DNA of 64,000 nucleotides, taken from the NCBI GenBank assembly GCA_002492525.1, contig DKZA01000003.1, positions 44,392-108,391 on the forward strand, given 5' to 3'. Source of the DNA: Lachnospiraceae bacterium UBA7086 (GTDB lineage Bacteria > Bacillota > Clostridia > Lachnospirales > Lachnospiraceae). This document shows positions 34,941 to 44,087 of this stretch, in pieces (the stretch's first letter is position 1; every line of letters starts with the position of its first letter). Under the pieces are notes generated by a model. The model did not search any database. It was not told where the DNA came from and worked only from the letters and a program-made list of their open reading frames with translations. The translations under genes were made by a program, and so were the position numbers.

Positions 34941-36305
34941 ATGATTAACTTATTTGAGGTGGCTGAGACGAATGAGATGATAGCCAAGGAGAATCTGGAT
35001 GTGCGGACTATCACATTAGGAATCAGCCTTTTAGACTGTATTGATGCAGATATTGCCAGACTGAATGAGAAGGTCTATCAGAAGATTACCACAGTGGCCA
35101 AAGACCTTGTAAAGACGGGGGAGGCCATTGAGAAGGAATTTGGGATTCCCATTGTCAATAAGAGAATTTCCGTTACGCCGATGGCATTGATCGGCGGTGC
35201 CGCCTGCAAGAGCAAGGAAAACTTTGTGACACTGGCACAGACCATGGATAAGGCGGCGGAGGCGGTGGGCGTCAATCTGATTGGCGGTTATTCGGCATTG
35301 GTATCCAAGGGAATGACCGGAGCGGACGAGTTGTTGATCCGTTCCATTCCGGAGGCACTGCACAGTACACAGCGGGTCTGCAGTTCTGTGAATTTAGGTT
35401 CTACCAAGACTGGAATCAATATGGATGCGGTGCGGCTGATGGGAGATATCATCAAGGAGACCGCAGTGATCAGTGCGGATAAAGACAGTGCTGATTGCAT
35501 GAAACTGGTGGTATTCTGCAATGCGCCAGATGACAATCCTTTTATGGCGGGAGCCTTTCACGGTGTGACCGAGGCCGATGCGGTGATCAATGTAGGGGTA
35601 AGCGGCCCCGGCGTGGTGAAGACTGCGCTTACCAGAGTGCGGGGGGAGAATTTCGAGGTGCTCTGCGAGACCATCAAAAAGACGGCTTTCAAAGTGACGA
35701 GAGTGGGCCAGCTGGTGGCTCAGGAGGCTTCCCGGATGCTGGGGATTCCTTTTGGCATTGTGGATCTGTCTTTAGCGCCCACGCCGGCTATCGGAGACAG
35801 TGTGGCGGATATCTTGTGTGAGATTGGCTTAGAATATGCAGGTGCTCCCGGTACTACGGCGGCGCTGGCGCTTTTAAACGATCAGGTGAAAAAGGGCGGC
35901 GTCATGGCATCTTCTTATGTGGGCGGATTGAGCGGTGCCTTTATTCCTGTCAGCGAGGATCAGGGGATGATCGATGCGGTGACGGCAGGGGCCCTTACTC
36001 TGGAGAAATTAGAGGCTATGACCTGTGTGTGTTCCGTCGGTCTTGATATGATCGCCATTCCGGGGGATACGGCCAACACCACCATCGCGGGAATCATTGC
36101 GGATGAAATGGCCATCGGCATGGTGAACCAGAAGACAACGGCGGTGCGTATCATTCCGGCTATCGGAAAAGGCGTGGGAGAAAAAGTGGAGTTTGGCGGA
36201 TTGTTTGGCTATGCGCCGATCATGCCGGTCAATTCATTTTCCTGCGATGCTTTCGTGAACAGGGGCGGCCGGATTCCGGCGCCGATTCATAGCTTTAAGA
36301 ATTAG
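34941..36305 (+). CDS. PFL family protein (UPF0210)
   Basis: The start at 34941 follows GGAGAG and gives the conserved N-terminus MINLFEVAETNEMI. The 454-residue protein matches UPF0210/PFL proteins, distantly related to the pyruvate-formate-lyase fold but not known to carry a glycyl radical. Conserved blocks include PMALIGGAACKSKENFV, GVSGPGVVKTAL and FVNRGGRIPAPIHS at the C-terminus. The reaction is unknown. It is preceded by its customary ACT partner and by unusual hairpins. Confidence 0.92.
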   Translation: MINLFEVAETNEMIAKENLDVRTITLGISLLDCIDADIARLNEKVYQKITTVAKDLVKTGEAIEKEFGIPIVNKRISVTPMALIGGAACKSKENFVTLAQTMDKAAEAVGVNLIGGYSALVSKGMTGADELLIRSIPEALHSTQRVCSSVNLGSTKTGINMDAVRLMGDIIKETAVISADKDSADCMKLVVFCNAPDDNPFMAGAFHGVTEADAVINVGVSGPGVVKTALTRVRGENFEVLCETIKKTAFKVTRVGQLVAQEASRMLGIPFGIVDLSLAPTPAIGDSVADILCEIGLEYAGAPGTTAALALLNDQVKKGGVMASSYVGGLSGAFIPVSEDQGMIDAVTAGALTLEKLEAMTCVCSVGLDMIAIPGDTANTTIAGIIADEMAIGMVNQKTTAVRIIPAIGKGVGEKVEFGGLFGYAPIMPVNSFSCDAFVNRGGRIPAPIHSFKN

Positions 36306-36323
36306 GATGGGTTCTAATGATAG

Positions 36324-36353
36324 TTGACATGACTGGATTTAACGGACTATAAT
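36324..36353 (+). promoter_or_regulatory. Promoter of the ECF transporter operon
   Basis: TTGACA (36324-36329), 18 bases, TATAAT (36348-36353): a near-perfect sigma-A promoter. The leader before the ATG at 36399 is about 40 bases, too short for a riboswitch. Confidence 0.88.
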
Positions 36354-36398
36354 AAACAAGGTATTAAAAATATTATTACATATGAGGGAGGTCTTTCT

Positions 36399-36941
36399 AT
36401 GAAAAAGTTATCGGTAAAAAGCGTCGTTGCCATCGGTATCGGTGCTGCATTGTTTTTTGTATTAGGTAAGATTGCGATTCCGTCGCCTGTACCTAACACC
36501 AATATCAGTCTGCAGTATTCGGTTGCAGCGGTGTTTGCTACTTTGTTTGGGCCGATTGCCGGTCTTTTGATCGGATTTATCGGACATACGTTGATTGATG
36601 CTACAAGCTATGGCCCCTGGTGGAGCTGGATTATTGCATCTGCGTTCTTTGGTCTGGTGGTCGGATTTGCGACGATGAAAATGCATGTGGAGGAAGGCGT
36701 TGGGAAGAAAGAGGTTATCTTCTTCAACGTGGCGCAGGCAATCGCGCACGTTCTTTCATGGGGACTGGTGGCGCCGGTTCTGGATATCCTGATTTATAAG
36801 GAGCCCATTGAGAAGCTGTTTGCACAGGGACTTATGGCTTCTGTGTCCAATATCATTACCACAGGTGTTGTGGGGACGCTGCTGCTTCTTGGCTATGCCA
36901 AGACGGTAGTGAAGAAGGGTTCTTTGACAAAAGAAGACTAA
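36399..36941 (+). CDS. ECF transporter S component (UPF0397, vitamin-binding)
   Basis: The 180-residue protein has five or six membrane segments and the S-component opening KSVVAIGIGAALFFVLGKIAIPSP. PNTNISLQYS and GHTLIDATSYGPWWSWI match the UPF0397/riboflavin-like group. It captures a vitamin and delivers it to the ECF module encoded next. AGGGAGG precedes the ATG. The ligand (riboflavin, thiamine precursor or other) cannot be assigned from sequence, and no riboswitch is present to suggest one. Confidence 0.87.
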   Translation: MKKLSVKSVVAIGIGAALFFVLGKIAIPSPVPNTNISLQYSVAAVFATLFGPIAGLLIGFIGHTLIDATSYGPWWSWIIASAFFGLVVGFATMKMHVEEGVGKKEVIFFNVAQAIAHVLSWGLVAPVLDILIYKEPIEKLFAQGLMASVSNIITTGVVGTLLLLGYAKTVVKKGSLTKED

Positions 36942-36953
36942 GGAAAAGACATG

Positions 36954-36999
36954 AGCAGATTCGGGAGGCGGGAGGCTTTCCGGATCTGCTTATATTTTT
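36954..36999 (+). terminator. Internal attenuator/terminator in the ECF operon
   Basis: AGCAGAT (36954-36960) pairs with ATCTGCT (36984-36990), with CGG/CCG pairs inside, followed by TATATTTTTG. It lies between the S and A genes and could lower expression of the energy module relative to the S component. Confidence 0.65.
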
Positions 37000-37038
37000 G
37001 CGAAGCAAATTTACTTTAAAGCTAAGAGGAGACAGATT

Positions 37039-38757
37039 ATGGCGGAACCCATTATTTCTTTTCAAGATTATGGATTTCAGTATACGGCTCAGGCGAAGCC
37101 TACGCTGCATCATATCAATCTGAACATTTATCCCGGAGAGAAGGTATTGATTGCGGGTGCTTCGGGAAGCGGTAAGAGTACCATCGGGAGTTGTATCAAC
37201 GGCCTGATTCCCTTTGCTTATCCGGGAGAAAGTACAGGAAAGCTTACGGTGGGCGGTAAAGACCCTCTCAAGAGCAGTATCTTTGAATTAAGCCATACGG
37301 TGGGCACGGTGCTGCAGGACACGGACGGGCAGTTTATTGGACTGACGGTAGGGGAAGATATTGCCTTCGCTCTGGAAAACAGTTGTGTGGCCCAGAATGA
37401 GATGAAAAGAATCGTGGATGAGGTGGCGAAACTGGTAGACATCGACCATCATTTACAGTATGCGCCCCACGAACTTTCCGGCGGACAGAAACAGCGGGTG
37501 AGTCTGGCAGGGGTCATGGTGGATGAGGTGAAGGTGCTTTTGTTTGATGAGCCATTGGCAAATCTGGATCCTGCTGCGGGCAGAACTACCATAGAGTTGA
37601 TTGATATGGTGCAGGAGCGCACCGGAGCGGCCGTGATCATCATTGAACATCGCCTGGAGGATGTGCTGTGGAGAAAAGTGGACCGTATTGTGCTGATGGA
37701 TGAGGGCAAGATTGTGGTGGATATGCCGACGAAGGCGTTTCTTTCCGGAAACGCCCTCTTAGAACACGGTATCAGGGAACCGTTGTATCTGACGGCACTT
37801 CGTTATGCGGGGATTCCCATTACGGAGGAACTGGAGCCCCAACATGTGGACAGCCTGCGGCTTACGGGTCAGCAGATCAAAATGGTGCAGGACTGGTATC
37901 ACAGGAGCGGTGCAAAACAAGAAATACAGGAAGAGAAAACCGAGCTGTTAAAGGTAACAGATTTGTGTTTCGGCTATACGCCGGAGGTTAAGAACCTGCG
38001 GAATGTCAGTTTTACGATTCACAAGGGAGAGATGGTCAGTATTGTGGGACGAAACGGCGCCGGTAAAAGCACCTTGGCCAAGCTGATCTGCGGTTTTGAA
38101 AAACCAACTTCCGGCAGCATTTATCTGGAGGGACGGGATATTTCCGATGATACCATCAAAGAGCGGGCACAGCGGATCGGCTATGTGATGCAGAATCCGA
38201 ATCAGATGATTTCCAAGCCCATGATCTGGGATGAAGTAGAGATGGCTCTCCTTTCCGGGGATATGACTGCGGAAGAGAGAAAAGAACGGGTGGAAGAGAC
38301 TTTGAAAATCTGCGGTCTGTATCCTTTTCGTAAATGGCCGGTATCAGCTCTTTCCTTCGGACAAAAGAAGCGGGTGACCATTGCGGGTATCCTGGTACAG
38401 CGTCCGCAGATGATTATTCTGGATGAGCCTACGGCAGGACAGGATTATCATCATTATACAGAAATCATGGAGTTCTTAAAGACCCTGAATGAACAGGGAT
38501 TTACCATCGTTATGATCACCCATGATATGCATCTGATGCTGGAGTATACGCCCAGGGCGATTGTGTTTAGTGAGGGAGAATTACTGGCTGACACCACGGC
38601 AGCCCATGTGCTCAATGATCCGGATCTGGTGAAGAAGGCTAATCTGAAGGAGACCAGTCTGTATACGCTCAGCATGAAATGTGGCATAGAGAATCCGCAG
38701 CGTTTTACAGAACATTTTATTGAATATGAGAAGGAAAAAGAACATCAGGCAAAATAG
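37039..38757 (+). CDS. ECF transporter fused double ATPase (EcfA-EcfA')
   Basis: The 572-residue protein contains two ABC ATPase halves. The first has Walker A GASGSGKST (40-48), LSGGQKQR and LLFDEPLANLDP. The second has Walker A GRNGAGKST (about 337-345), LSFGQKKR and MIILDEPTAGQD. The second signature, LSFGQ, is a variant common in these fused proteins. It powers vitamin uptake with the S component upstream and the T component downstream. AGAGGAGA precedes the ATG. Such fusions resemble YkoD. Confidence 0.94.
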   Translation: MAEPIISFQDYGFQYTAQAKPTLHHINLNIYPGEKVLIAGASGSGKSTIGSCINGLIPFAYPGESTGKLTVGGKDPLKSSIFELSHTVGTVLQDTDGQFIGLTVGEDIAFALENSCVAQNEMKRIVDEVAKLVDIDHHLQYAPHELSGGQKQRVSLAGVMVDEVKVLLFDEPLANLDPAAGRTTIELIDMVQERTGAAVIIIEHRLEDVLWRKVDRIVLMDEGKIVVDMPTKAFLSGNALLEHGIREPLYLTALRYAGIPITEELEPQHVDSLRLTGQQIKMVQDWYHRSGAKQEIQEEKTELLKVTDLCFGYTPEVKNLRNVSFTIHKGEMVSIVGRNGAGKSTLAKLICGFEKPTSGSIYLEGRDISDDTIKERAQRIGYVMQNPNQMISKPMIWDEVEMALLSGDMTAEERKERVEETLKICGLYPFRKWPVSALSFGQKKRVTIAGILVQRPQMIILDEPTAGQDYHHYTEIMEFLKTLNEQGFTIVMITHDMHLMLEYTPRAIVFSEGELLADTTAAHVLNDPDLVKKANLKETSLYTLSMKCGIENPQRFTEHFIEYEKEKEHQAK

Positions 38758-38807
38758 AGAAATCAAGAAGTTTTTCAGGAAGAATAGAGAATAAGGCGGA
38801 GGAAGAG

Positions 38808-39641
38808 ATGGCAAAAGTTGCTATTTTAAGTTATATTAATCGTAAGAGCCTGGTGCATGAATTGACAGGAACTACAAAGCTGATATTTTTCATCCTGTGG
38901 AGTGTGGCTTCTATGGTCACTTACGATACGAGAATCCTGATCGGTATGCTCTTTATCAGCGTGTTGGTATTCAAAGCCAGCAGGATCAGGGTGCGGGATA
39001 TCAGTGTTGTGTTGGGACTGGCGGCGGTATTTCTGGTACTCAATAATTTCTTTGTATATCTGTTTGCGCCGGAGTATGGTGTGGAGATTTATGAAAGCAG
39101 GGATGTCCTTTTGCAGATTGCGGGGCCTTATACCATCACGGCACAACAGTTGTTTTATCATTTCAATATGACCATAAAGGTGATCTGTGTGGTGCCGGTG
39201 GCTCTTCTTTTTATAGCCTGCACGGATCCCAGCGAGTTTGCCGCTTCCCTGGCGATGATAGGGGTAAGCTACCGGGTGGGATATTCGGTGAGTTTAGCAC
39301 TTCGTTACATACCGGATGTACAGAGGGAATACCAGAATATCAGTCAGGCACAGCAGGCAAGGGGAATAGACCTCTCCAGTAAAGATAAACTGTTTACCAG
39401 ATTGAAAAATTCGGTGGCAATTCTTCTGCCTCTGATCATGTCCAGTCTGAATCGGATCGAGACGGTCAGCAATGCCATGGAACTGCGGGGATTCGGGAAA
39501 GAAAAGAAGCGTACCTGGTATGTGCAACGCAGGCTTAAGAGGAATGACTGGCTGGTCATTGGATTTGTTGTGATAGTTCTGGTGGTAGATTTAGTGGTGA
39601 CTTTCTGGGATGGAAGTCGGTTTTTTAATCCTTTTCTATAA
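38808..39641 (+). CDS. ecfT: ECF transporter T component (EcfT/CbiQ family)
   Basis: The 277-residue membrane protein has about five or six helices and the coupling-helix motifs of EcfT: ALRYIPDVQREYQNISQAQQARGID (first Ala-Arg-Gly) and ETVSNAMELRGFGKEKKRT (second). It starts after GCGGAGGAAGAG. With the two preceding genes it completes an S-A-T ECF operon, in which the A protein is a fused dimer. Confidence 0.93.
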   Translation: MAKVAILSYINRKSLVHELTGTTKLIFFILWSVASMVTYDTRILIGMLFISVLVFKASRIRVRDISVVLGLAAVFLVLNNFFVYLFAPEYGVEIYESRDVLLQIAGPYTITAQQLFYHFNMTIKVICVVPVALLFIACTDPSEFAASLAMIGVSYRVGYSVSLALRYIPDVQREYQNISQAQQARGIDLSSKDKLFTRLKNSVAILLPLIMSSLNRIETVSNAMELRGFGKEKKRTWYVQRRLKRNDWLVIGFVVIVLVVDLVVTFWDGSRFFNPFL

Positions 39642-39657
39642 GTGAGCGGGAGAGCGT

Positions 39658-40569
39658 ATGAAACTTTTGGTGATAGGCGGCAGTTATTTTTACGGAAGAG
39701 TGTTTGTCATGGAAGCGTCCAAAGAACATGAGATTACGGTGTGGAACCGGGGCACTTATTCCATGGCGGATTTTGGTGTCAGACAGATTACGGGCGACAG
39801 ACATGATGCCAGTGCGGCGGTATCCTGCGGCGATTATGATGCGGTAATTGATTTCTGCGCCTATGAGGCAGGCGATGTGAGAACCATGGTAGAGTGCCTG
39901 CCTGGCAAGATCGGGCAGTATATTCTGATCAGTACGGTGGATGTCTATGAGAGAGGAACCGGTATGGTCAAGAGTGAGGAGGCGGCTTTAGAGCACAGAC
40001 AGCTGCCCGGGGAAGCGGGGGCCTATATTGCAGGTAAAACAGCTTTGGAGACGGAAATCAGGGAGGTTTGCGAGGCGGAGGGGATTCCTTATACGGTGCT
40101 TCGGCCGGCAATTCTTTACGGCCCGTATAATTATGCGCCCAGAGAATCCGTCTACATTCAGATGCTTCTTAAGAATCATGCCCTGCCAGAGTTTACGGAT
40201 GCGGATGGAGAATTTCAGTTTGTCTATGTGAAGGATGCTGCCCAGGCAGTTTTGCGTTGTCTTGGCAATGAAAAGGCTTATGGGCAGGCTTATAATCTGT
40301 GTCAGGATCAGATCCTTACGTATGATAGTTTTTTCAGGATGCTGCAGAATGTGGCGGATCCGGAAGCCACAGAGAATCTTGCGCTGGTACCGCTTACGGT
40401 AGAGGCGGCTGTGGCCCAGGGTGTGCCGGTGCCTTTTCCGGCCGTGAAGGCAGAGACGGAATTATGCGATAATACAAAGAGTAAGACACAGCTGGGGCTT
40501 TCTTATACCGATTTTGAAGAGGGGATGCGGCGGACTTATACTGCTTTTAAACATGTGTATGCAGATTAA
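39658..40569 (+). CDS. NAD-dependent epimerase/dehydratase-like protein
   Basis: The 303-residue protein has a Rossmann start MKLLVIGGSYFYGRVF, a modified GxxGxxG pattern, STVDVYERGTG and YIAGKTALE, where the usual YxxxK of short-chain dehydrogenases appears as Y-I-A-G-K. The remainder (RPAILYGPYNYAPRE, FVYVKDAAQAVLR) is typical of atypical extended SDRs acting on nucleotide sugars. It starts after GAGCGGGAGAG, 16 bases past EcfT, possibly cotranscribed. Substrate unknown. Confidence 0.86.
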   Translation: MKLLVIGGSYFYGRVFVMEASKEHEITVWNRGTYSMADFGVRQITGDRHDASAAVSCGDYDAVIDFCAYEAGDVRTMVECLPGKIGQYILISTVDVYERGTGMVKSEEAALEHRQLPGEAGAYIAGKTALETEIREVCEAEGIPYTVLRPAILYGPYNYAPRESVYIQMLLKNHALPEFTDADGEFQFVYVKDAAQAVLRCLGNEKAYGQAYNLCQDQILTYDSFFRMLQNVADPEATENLALVPLTVEAAVAQGVPVPFPAVKAETELCDNTKSKTQLGLSYTDFEEGMRRTYTAFKHVYAD

Positions 40570-40665
40570 GGCAGAACAACCGGATAAAGTAGAAACAGTC
40601 TGCCAGAGGCTGTATGCGAAAGATATATAACGGCCAGATAGAAACTGGAGAAGGAACGTGACAAG

Positions 40666-40890
40666 ATGACATTGGATCAGATAGGAATCGGCAGAGAAGT
40701 GAAAATTACAAAAGTGGGCGGAGAGGGAGAACTCAGGTGCCGGCTTTTGGATATGGGATTGATTCCCCGTACGGTAGTCAGGGTACAGAAAGTGGCGCCT
40801 ATGGGAGATCCCATAGAAATTCATCTGCGGGGATATGAATTGACAATCCGCAAAGAAGATGCTTCTAAGATTGAAGTGATGGATATATGA
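40666..40890 (+). CDS. feoA: FeoA-family ferrous iron transport protein
   Basis: The 74-residue protein is one FeoA SH3-like domain: GREVKITKVGGEGELRCRLLDMGLIPRTVV and GDPIEIHLRGYELTIRKEDA, shown here as family blocks. It is thought to modulate FeoB at the cytoplasmic face. GGAGAAGGAACG precedes the ATG and feoB follows after 34 bases. Confidence 0.93.
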   Translation: MTLDQIGIGREVKITKVGGEGELRCRLLDMGLIPRTVVRVQKVAPMGDPIEIHLRGYELTIRKEDASKIEVMDI

Positions 40891-40924
40891 GAACAATACA
40901 GAATGGAAGAAGGATTAGAAAGCC

Positions 40925-42931
40925 ATGATATATGCACTGGCAGGAAATCAAAATTGTGGTAAAACCACATTATTTAACCAGCTCACCGGCTCCAATCAGC
41001 ATGTGGGAAATTTCCCGGGAGTGACGGTGGATTCCAAAATGGGAGAGATACGGGGAGAGAAAGGCAATGCGGTGGTAGATCTGCCCGGTATTTATTCTAT
41101 CAGGCCTTACACCAATGAGGAAATCGTGACGCGCAGTTTTATCTTACAGGAGAAACCGGACGGAATCATCAATATCGTGGATGCCACCAATATTGAACGA
41201 AATCTGTATCTTACCCTCCAGCTCCTGGAACTGCATATTCCTATGGTGCTGGCGCTTAATATGATGGATGAAGTGCGGGGAAACGGCGGAACGATTGACA
41301 TTGCCAAAATGGAGGAGGCGCTGGGTATCCCGGTGATTGCCATCAGTGCGGTGAAAAATGAGGGCGTTGAAGATCTGATTGCCGCTATCAAGGAGGTTTC
41401 TTCCAAACGAATTTATCCCAAGGTGACGGACTTTTGTGAGAAGGGCCCTGTGCACCGCTGTATTCATGCGGTCAGCCATCAGGTGGAGGATCATGCGGAG
41501 AGAATCGGTATGTCTCCCCGGTTTGCGGCAACCAAGATTGTAGAGGGTGACCAGGACATCATAGAGAGACTGGAACTTTCCGATAATGAACTGGATTTGA
41601 TGGAACACAGTATTGTGGAGATGGAACAGGACAGTCAGATGGATCGTAACGCCGCTTTGGCGGATATGCGCTATGCGTTTATTGAACGGGTCTGTACCCA
41701 GGCAGTCATCAAATGTAAGGAGAGCAAGGAACACATCAGGAGTCTTAAGATTGACAGCATCCTTACCCATAAATATCTGGCGATTCCTGTATTTGTGCTG
41801 ATTATGATGGTAGTGTTCTTTATGACTTTTGGTGTGATCGGGGCAGCACTCAGCGATCTGATGAGCATGGGGATTGATGCGCTTTCTCATGCGGTGGAGA
41901 AAGCTCTTGTGGATTACGGCATTAATCCGGTGGTAAAGAGTCTGGTGATTGACGGTATCTTTACAGGGGTGGGAAGCGTGCTCAGTTTCCTGCCTGTTAT
42001 CGTGGTATTGTTTTTCTTCCTGTCAATTTTGGAAGATTCGGGCTATATGGCGCGGATTGCTTTTGTGATGGACAGACCTTTGCGGAAGATTGGCCTGTCT
42101 GGTAAAAGTTTTGTGGCTATGCTGATCGGATTCGGGTGTAGTGTACCGGCAGTGATGTCCACACGGACGCTTTCTTCCGATCGGGATAAGAAGATGACTA
42201 TTTTGTTGATTCCCTTTATCAGCTGTTCCGCTAAGATTCCTATTTACGCACTGTTTGCGGCCGCTTTTTTCAGGGAACATGCGGCGCTTGTGATGATGGG
42301 ATTATATGGTCTGGGTATTCTGGTTGGGCTTATCTGTGCATTGGTTTTAAAAAGGACGGTGTTTCATGGGAAACCTATGCCCTTTATGATGGAACTGCCC
42401 AATTATCGGTTCCCTTCCATCAAGAGTGTGCTGCTTTTGATGTGGGACAAAGCGAAAGATTTTGTACAGCGTGCGTTTACCATTATCTTTATCGCAACGC
42501 TTATCATCTGGTTTTTGCAGACTTTTGACAGCAGACTCAACGTGGTCACAGATTCCGGGGAGAGCCTGCTTGCCATGATCGGCAAACTGATTGCGCCTCT
42601 TTTTGCGCCTCTTGGCTTTAATGACTGGCGGGCGGCTACTGCATTGATCAGCGGCTTTACGGCAAAAGAGGCTGTGGTCAGTACACTGGGCGTTTTGACA
42701 GGGTCTTCCATGACCAATCTGGATGTAACACTGGGGAGCATCTTTACGCCGCTTTCCGCGGTGAGCTTTCTGGTCTTCACACTGCTTTATACACCCTGTG
42801 TGGCGGCAGTAGCCACTATCAGGCGGGAGATGGGATCTGTGTGGAAGACCATTGGGATTGTGTGTATGCAGTGTATGGTGGCCTGGATTGTGGCCTGTAT
42901 CTGCTATCATGCAGGAGCCCTGTTTTTCTGA
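40925..42931 (+). CDS. feoB: Ferrous iron transporter FeoB
   Basis: The 668-residue protein has an N-terminal G domain with GNQNCGKTTLFNQLTG (G1), DLPGIYS (G3) and NMMDE (G4), a helical GDI domain and a C-terminal membrane core with two gate regions (GFGCSVPAVMSTR and FTAKEAVVSTLG). It imports Fe(II) in a nucleotide-dependent way. It is shorter than E. coli FeoB (773), mostly in the C-terminal part. No small FeoB-associated Cys-rich protein follows. AAGGATTAGAAAGCC precedes the ATG. Confidence 0.96.
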   Translation: MIYALAGNQNCGKTTLFNQLTGSNQHVGNFPGVTVDSKMGEIRGEKGNAVVDLPGIYSIRPYTNEEIVTRSFILQEKPDGIINIVDATNIERNLYLTLQLLELHIPMVLALNMMDEVRGNGGTIDIAKMEEALGIPVIAISAVKNEGVEDLIAAIKEVSSKRIYPKVTDFCEKGPVHRCIHAVSHQVEDHAERIGMSPRFAATKIVEGDQDIIERLELSDNELDLMEHSIVEMEQDSQMDRNAALADMRYAFIERVCTQAVIKCKESKEHIRSLKIDSILTHKYLAIPVFVLIMMVVFFMTFGVIGAALSDLMSMGIDALSHAVEKALVDYGINPVVKSLVIDGIFTGVGSVLSFLPVIVVLFFFLSILEDSGYMARIAFVMDRPLRKIGLSGKSFVAMLIGFGCSVPAVMSTRTLSSDRDKKMTILLIPFISCSAKIPIYALFAAAFFREHAALVMMGLYGLGILVGLICALVLKRTVFHGKPMPFMMELPNYRFPSIKSVLLLMWDKAKDFVQRAFTIIFIATLIIWFLQTFDSRLNVVTDSGESLLAMIGKLIAPLFAPLGFNDWRAATALISGFTAKEAVVSTLGVLTGSSMTNLDVTLGSIFTPLSAVSFLVFTLLYTPCVAAVATIRREMGSVWKTIGIVCMQCMVAWIVACICYHAGALFF

Positions 42932-43013
42932 GAAACCAGTCGTGTAGAAAATAGTGATAATGAAGAAGAAAGAATGGCAATCCGCAGAATAGCTATAGGT
43001 TACGGAGGATAAA

Positions 43014-44087
43014 ATGAAAATGATGAATCACTTTAATTTACCATACTGCCTTGTGATAGAAGAGGGGGCCTGTGAGCGACTGAATGAGATCTTGTCGGAC
43101 TGTATTCCCGGAATTGAGGAGAAGAAAGTCTTAATTGCCACAGAGCCGGCACTGGTTCAGATTATGCAGAAATATCTGGAAGAGATGAAGCGTGATCTGC
43201 CCCGGAGTGAGACGTACCTGATCGAAGAAAACAGTTTTGATGAGGCCATGGAACTGGCAAAATATATTTGTATGAATGACTGCGAAGTAATCATAGGAGT
43301 AGGCGGCGGCAAAGTGCTGGATGTGGCAAAGTATGCCGGATTTGTGGGTAAAATTCCCTATATCTGCGTGCCTACCACCTTAAGCAATGACAGCCTGGCG
43401 TCCCCGGTATCCGTGTTAGGGACGGTGGGCGATGCCAGAAAGACGTTAAAATGTAAGATACCCACGGGGATCGTGGTGGATGTGAATGTGATCATGGGAG
43501 CGCCCTTGGTACAGTTACAGTCGGGAATCGGGGATACAATCAGTAAGTATACGGCACTCTATGACTGGAAACTGGATGCGGCTCACAGAAAAGACCGGGT
43601 GGACGACTTTTCCTATCTGCTTTCCGATATGGCGCTGACTTCCCTATGTTACAATGAAGAAAAATCATTAAAAAGCAAAGAATTTATTAAAATACTGACA
43701 CAGTCTTTGGTGCTTGGCGGACTGGCCATGGAGATTGCCGGCAATTCCAGGCCAAGCAGTGGTTCGGAGCATCTTTTCTGTCATTCTTTAGAGGAAAATC
43801 ATAAAGAGATACAGATATCTCATGGTATGGCAGTGGCACTGGGGAGTCTCGTGAGCAGCCGCCTTCAGGGGCAGGATGTGGAACATCTGGAAAAGATTCT
43901 GCAAGCATATGAGATGGATATGGATCCCATGAACTGGGGTATTACCAAAGAAATCTTTATCGATGCCTGGATGCACGCCGCGGATACCAGAAAAGACCGG
44001 TATACAGTACTTAATGAGACCAAACTCAATGAGGAGATGCTGGCGGGAATTTATGAGGAGCTGCGAAACGGAGGTCATGTTGGATAA
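43014..44087 (+). CDS. sn-glycerol-1-phosphate dehydrogenase (EgsA/AraM family)
   Basis: The 357-residue protein belongs to the iron-containing alcohol/glycerol dehydrogenase superfamily: IIGVGGGKVLDVAKY (NAD-binding glycine-rich loop), VPTTLSNDSLASPVSV, and metal ligands in GIGDTISKYTA (Asp), SGSEHLFCHSLE (His) and ISHGMAVALG (His). The combination fits glycerol-1-phosphate dehydrogenases of Gram-positive bacteria, which make the archaeal-type enantiomer used in some bacterial lipids. ACGGAGG precedes the ATG. Its 3' end overlaps the next gene. Confidence 0.85.
   Translation: MKMMNHFNLPYCLVIEEGACERLNEILSDCIPGIEEKKVLIATEPALVQIMQKYLEEMKRDLPRSETYLIEENSFDEAMELAKYICMNDCEVIIGVGGGKVLDVAKYAGFVGKIPYICVPTTLSNDSLASPVSVLGTVGDARKTLKCKIPTGIVVDVNVIMGAPLVQLQSGIGDTISKYTALYDWKLDAAHRKDRVDDFSYLLSDMALTSLCYNEEKSLKSKEFIKILTQSLVLGGLAMEIAGNSRPSSGSEHLFCHSLEENHKEIQISHGMAVALGSLVSSRLQGQDVEHLEKILQAYEMDMDPMNWGITKEIFIDAWMHAADTRKDRYTVLNETKLNEEMLAGIYEELRNGGHVG

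Noticed and set aside
36354..36398. Possible riboswitch before the ECF transporter operon
   Set aside because: The leader after the promoter is only about 40 bases and shows no conserved aptamer blocks.
41144..41890. 248-codon minus-strand frame inside feoB
   Set aside because: It is antisense to the FeoB G and helical domains, His/Arg-rich, and has no supporting motif.
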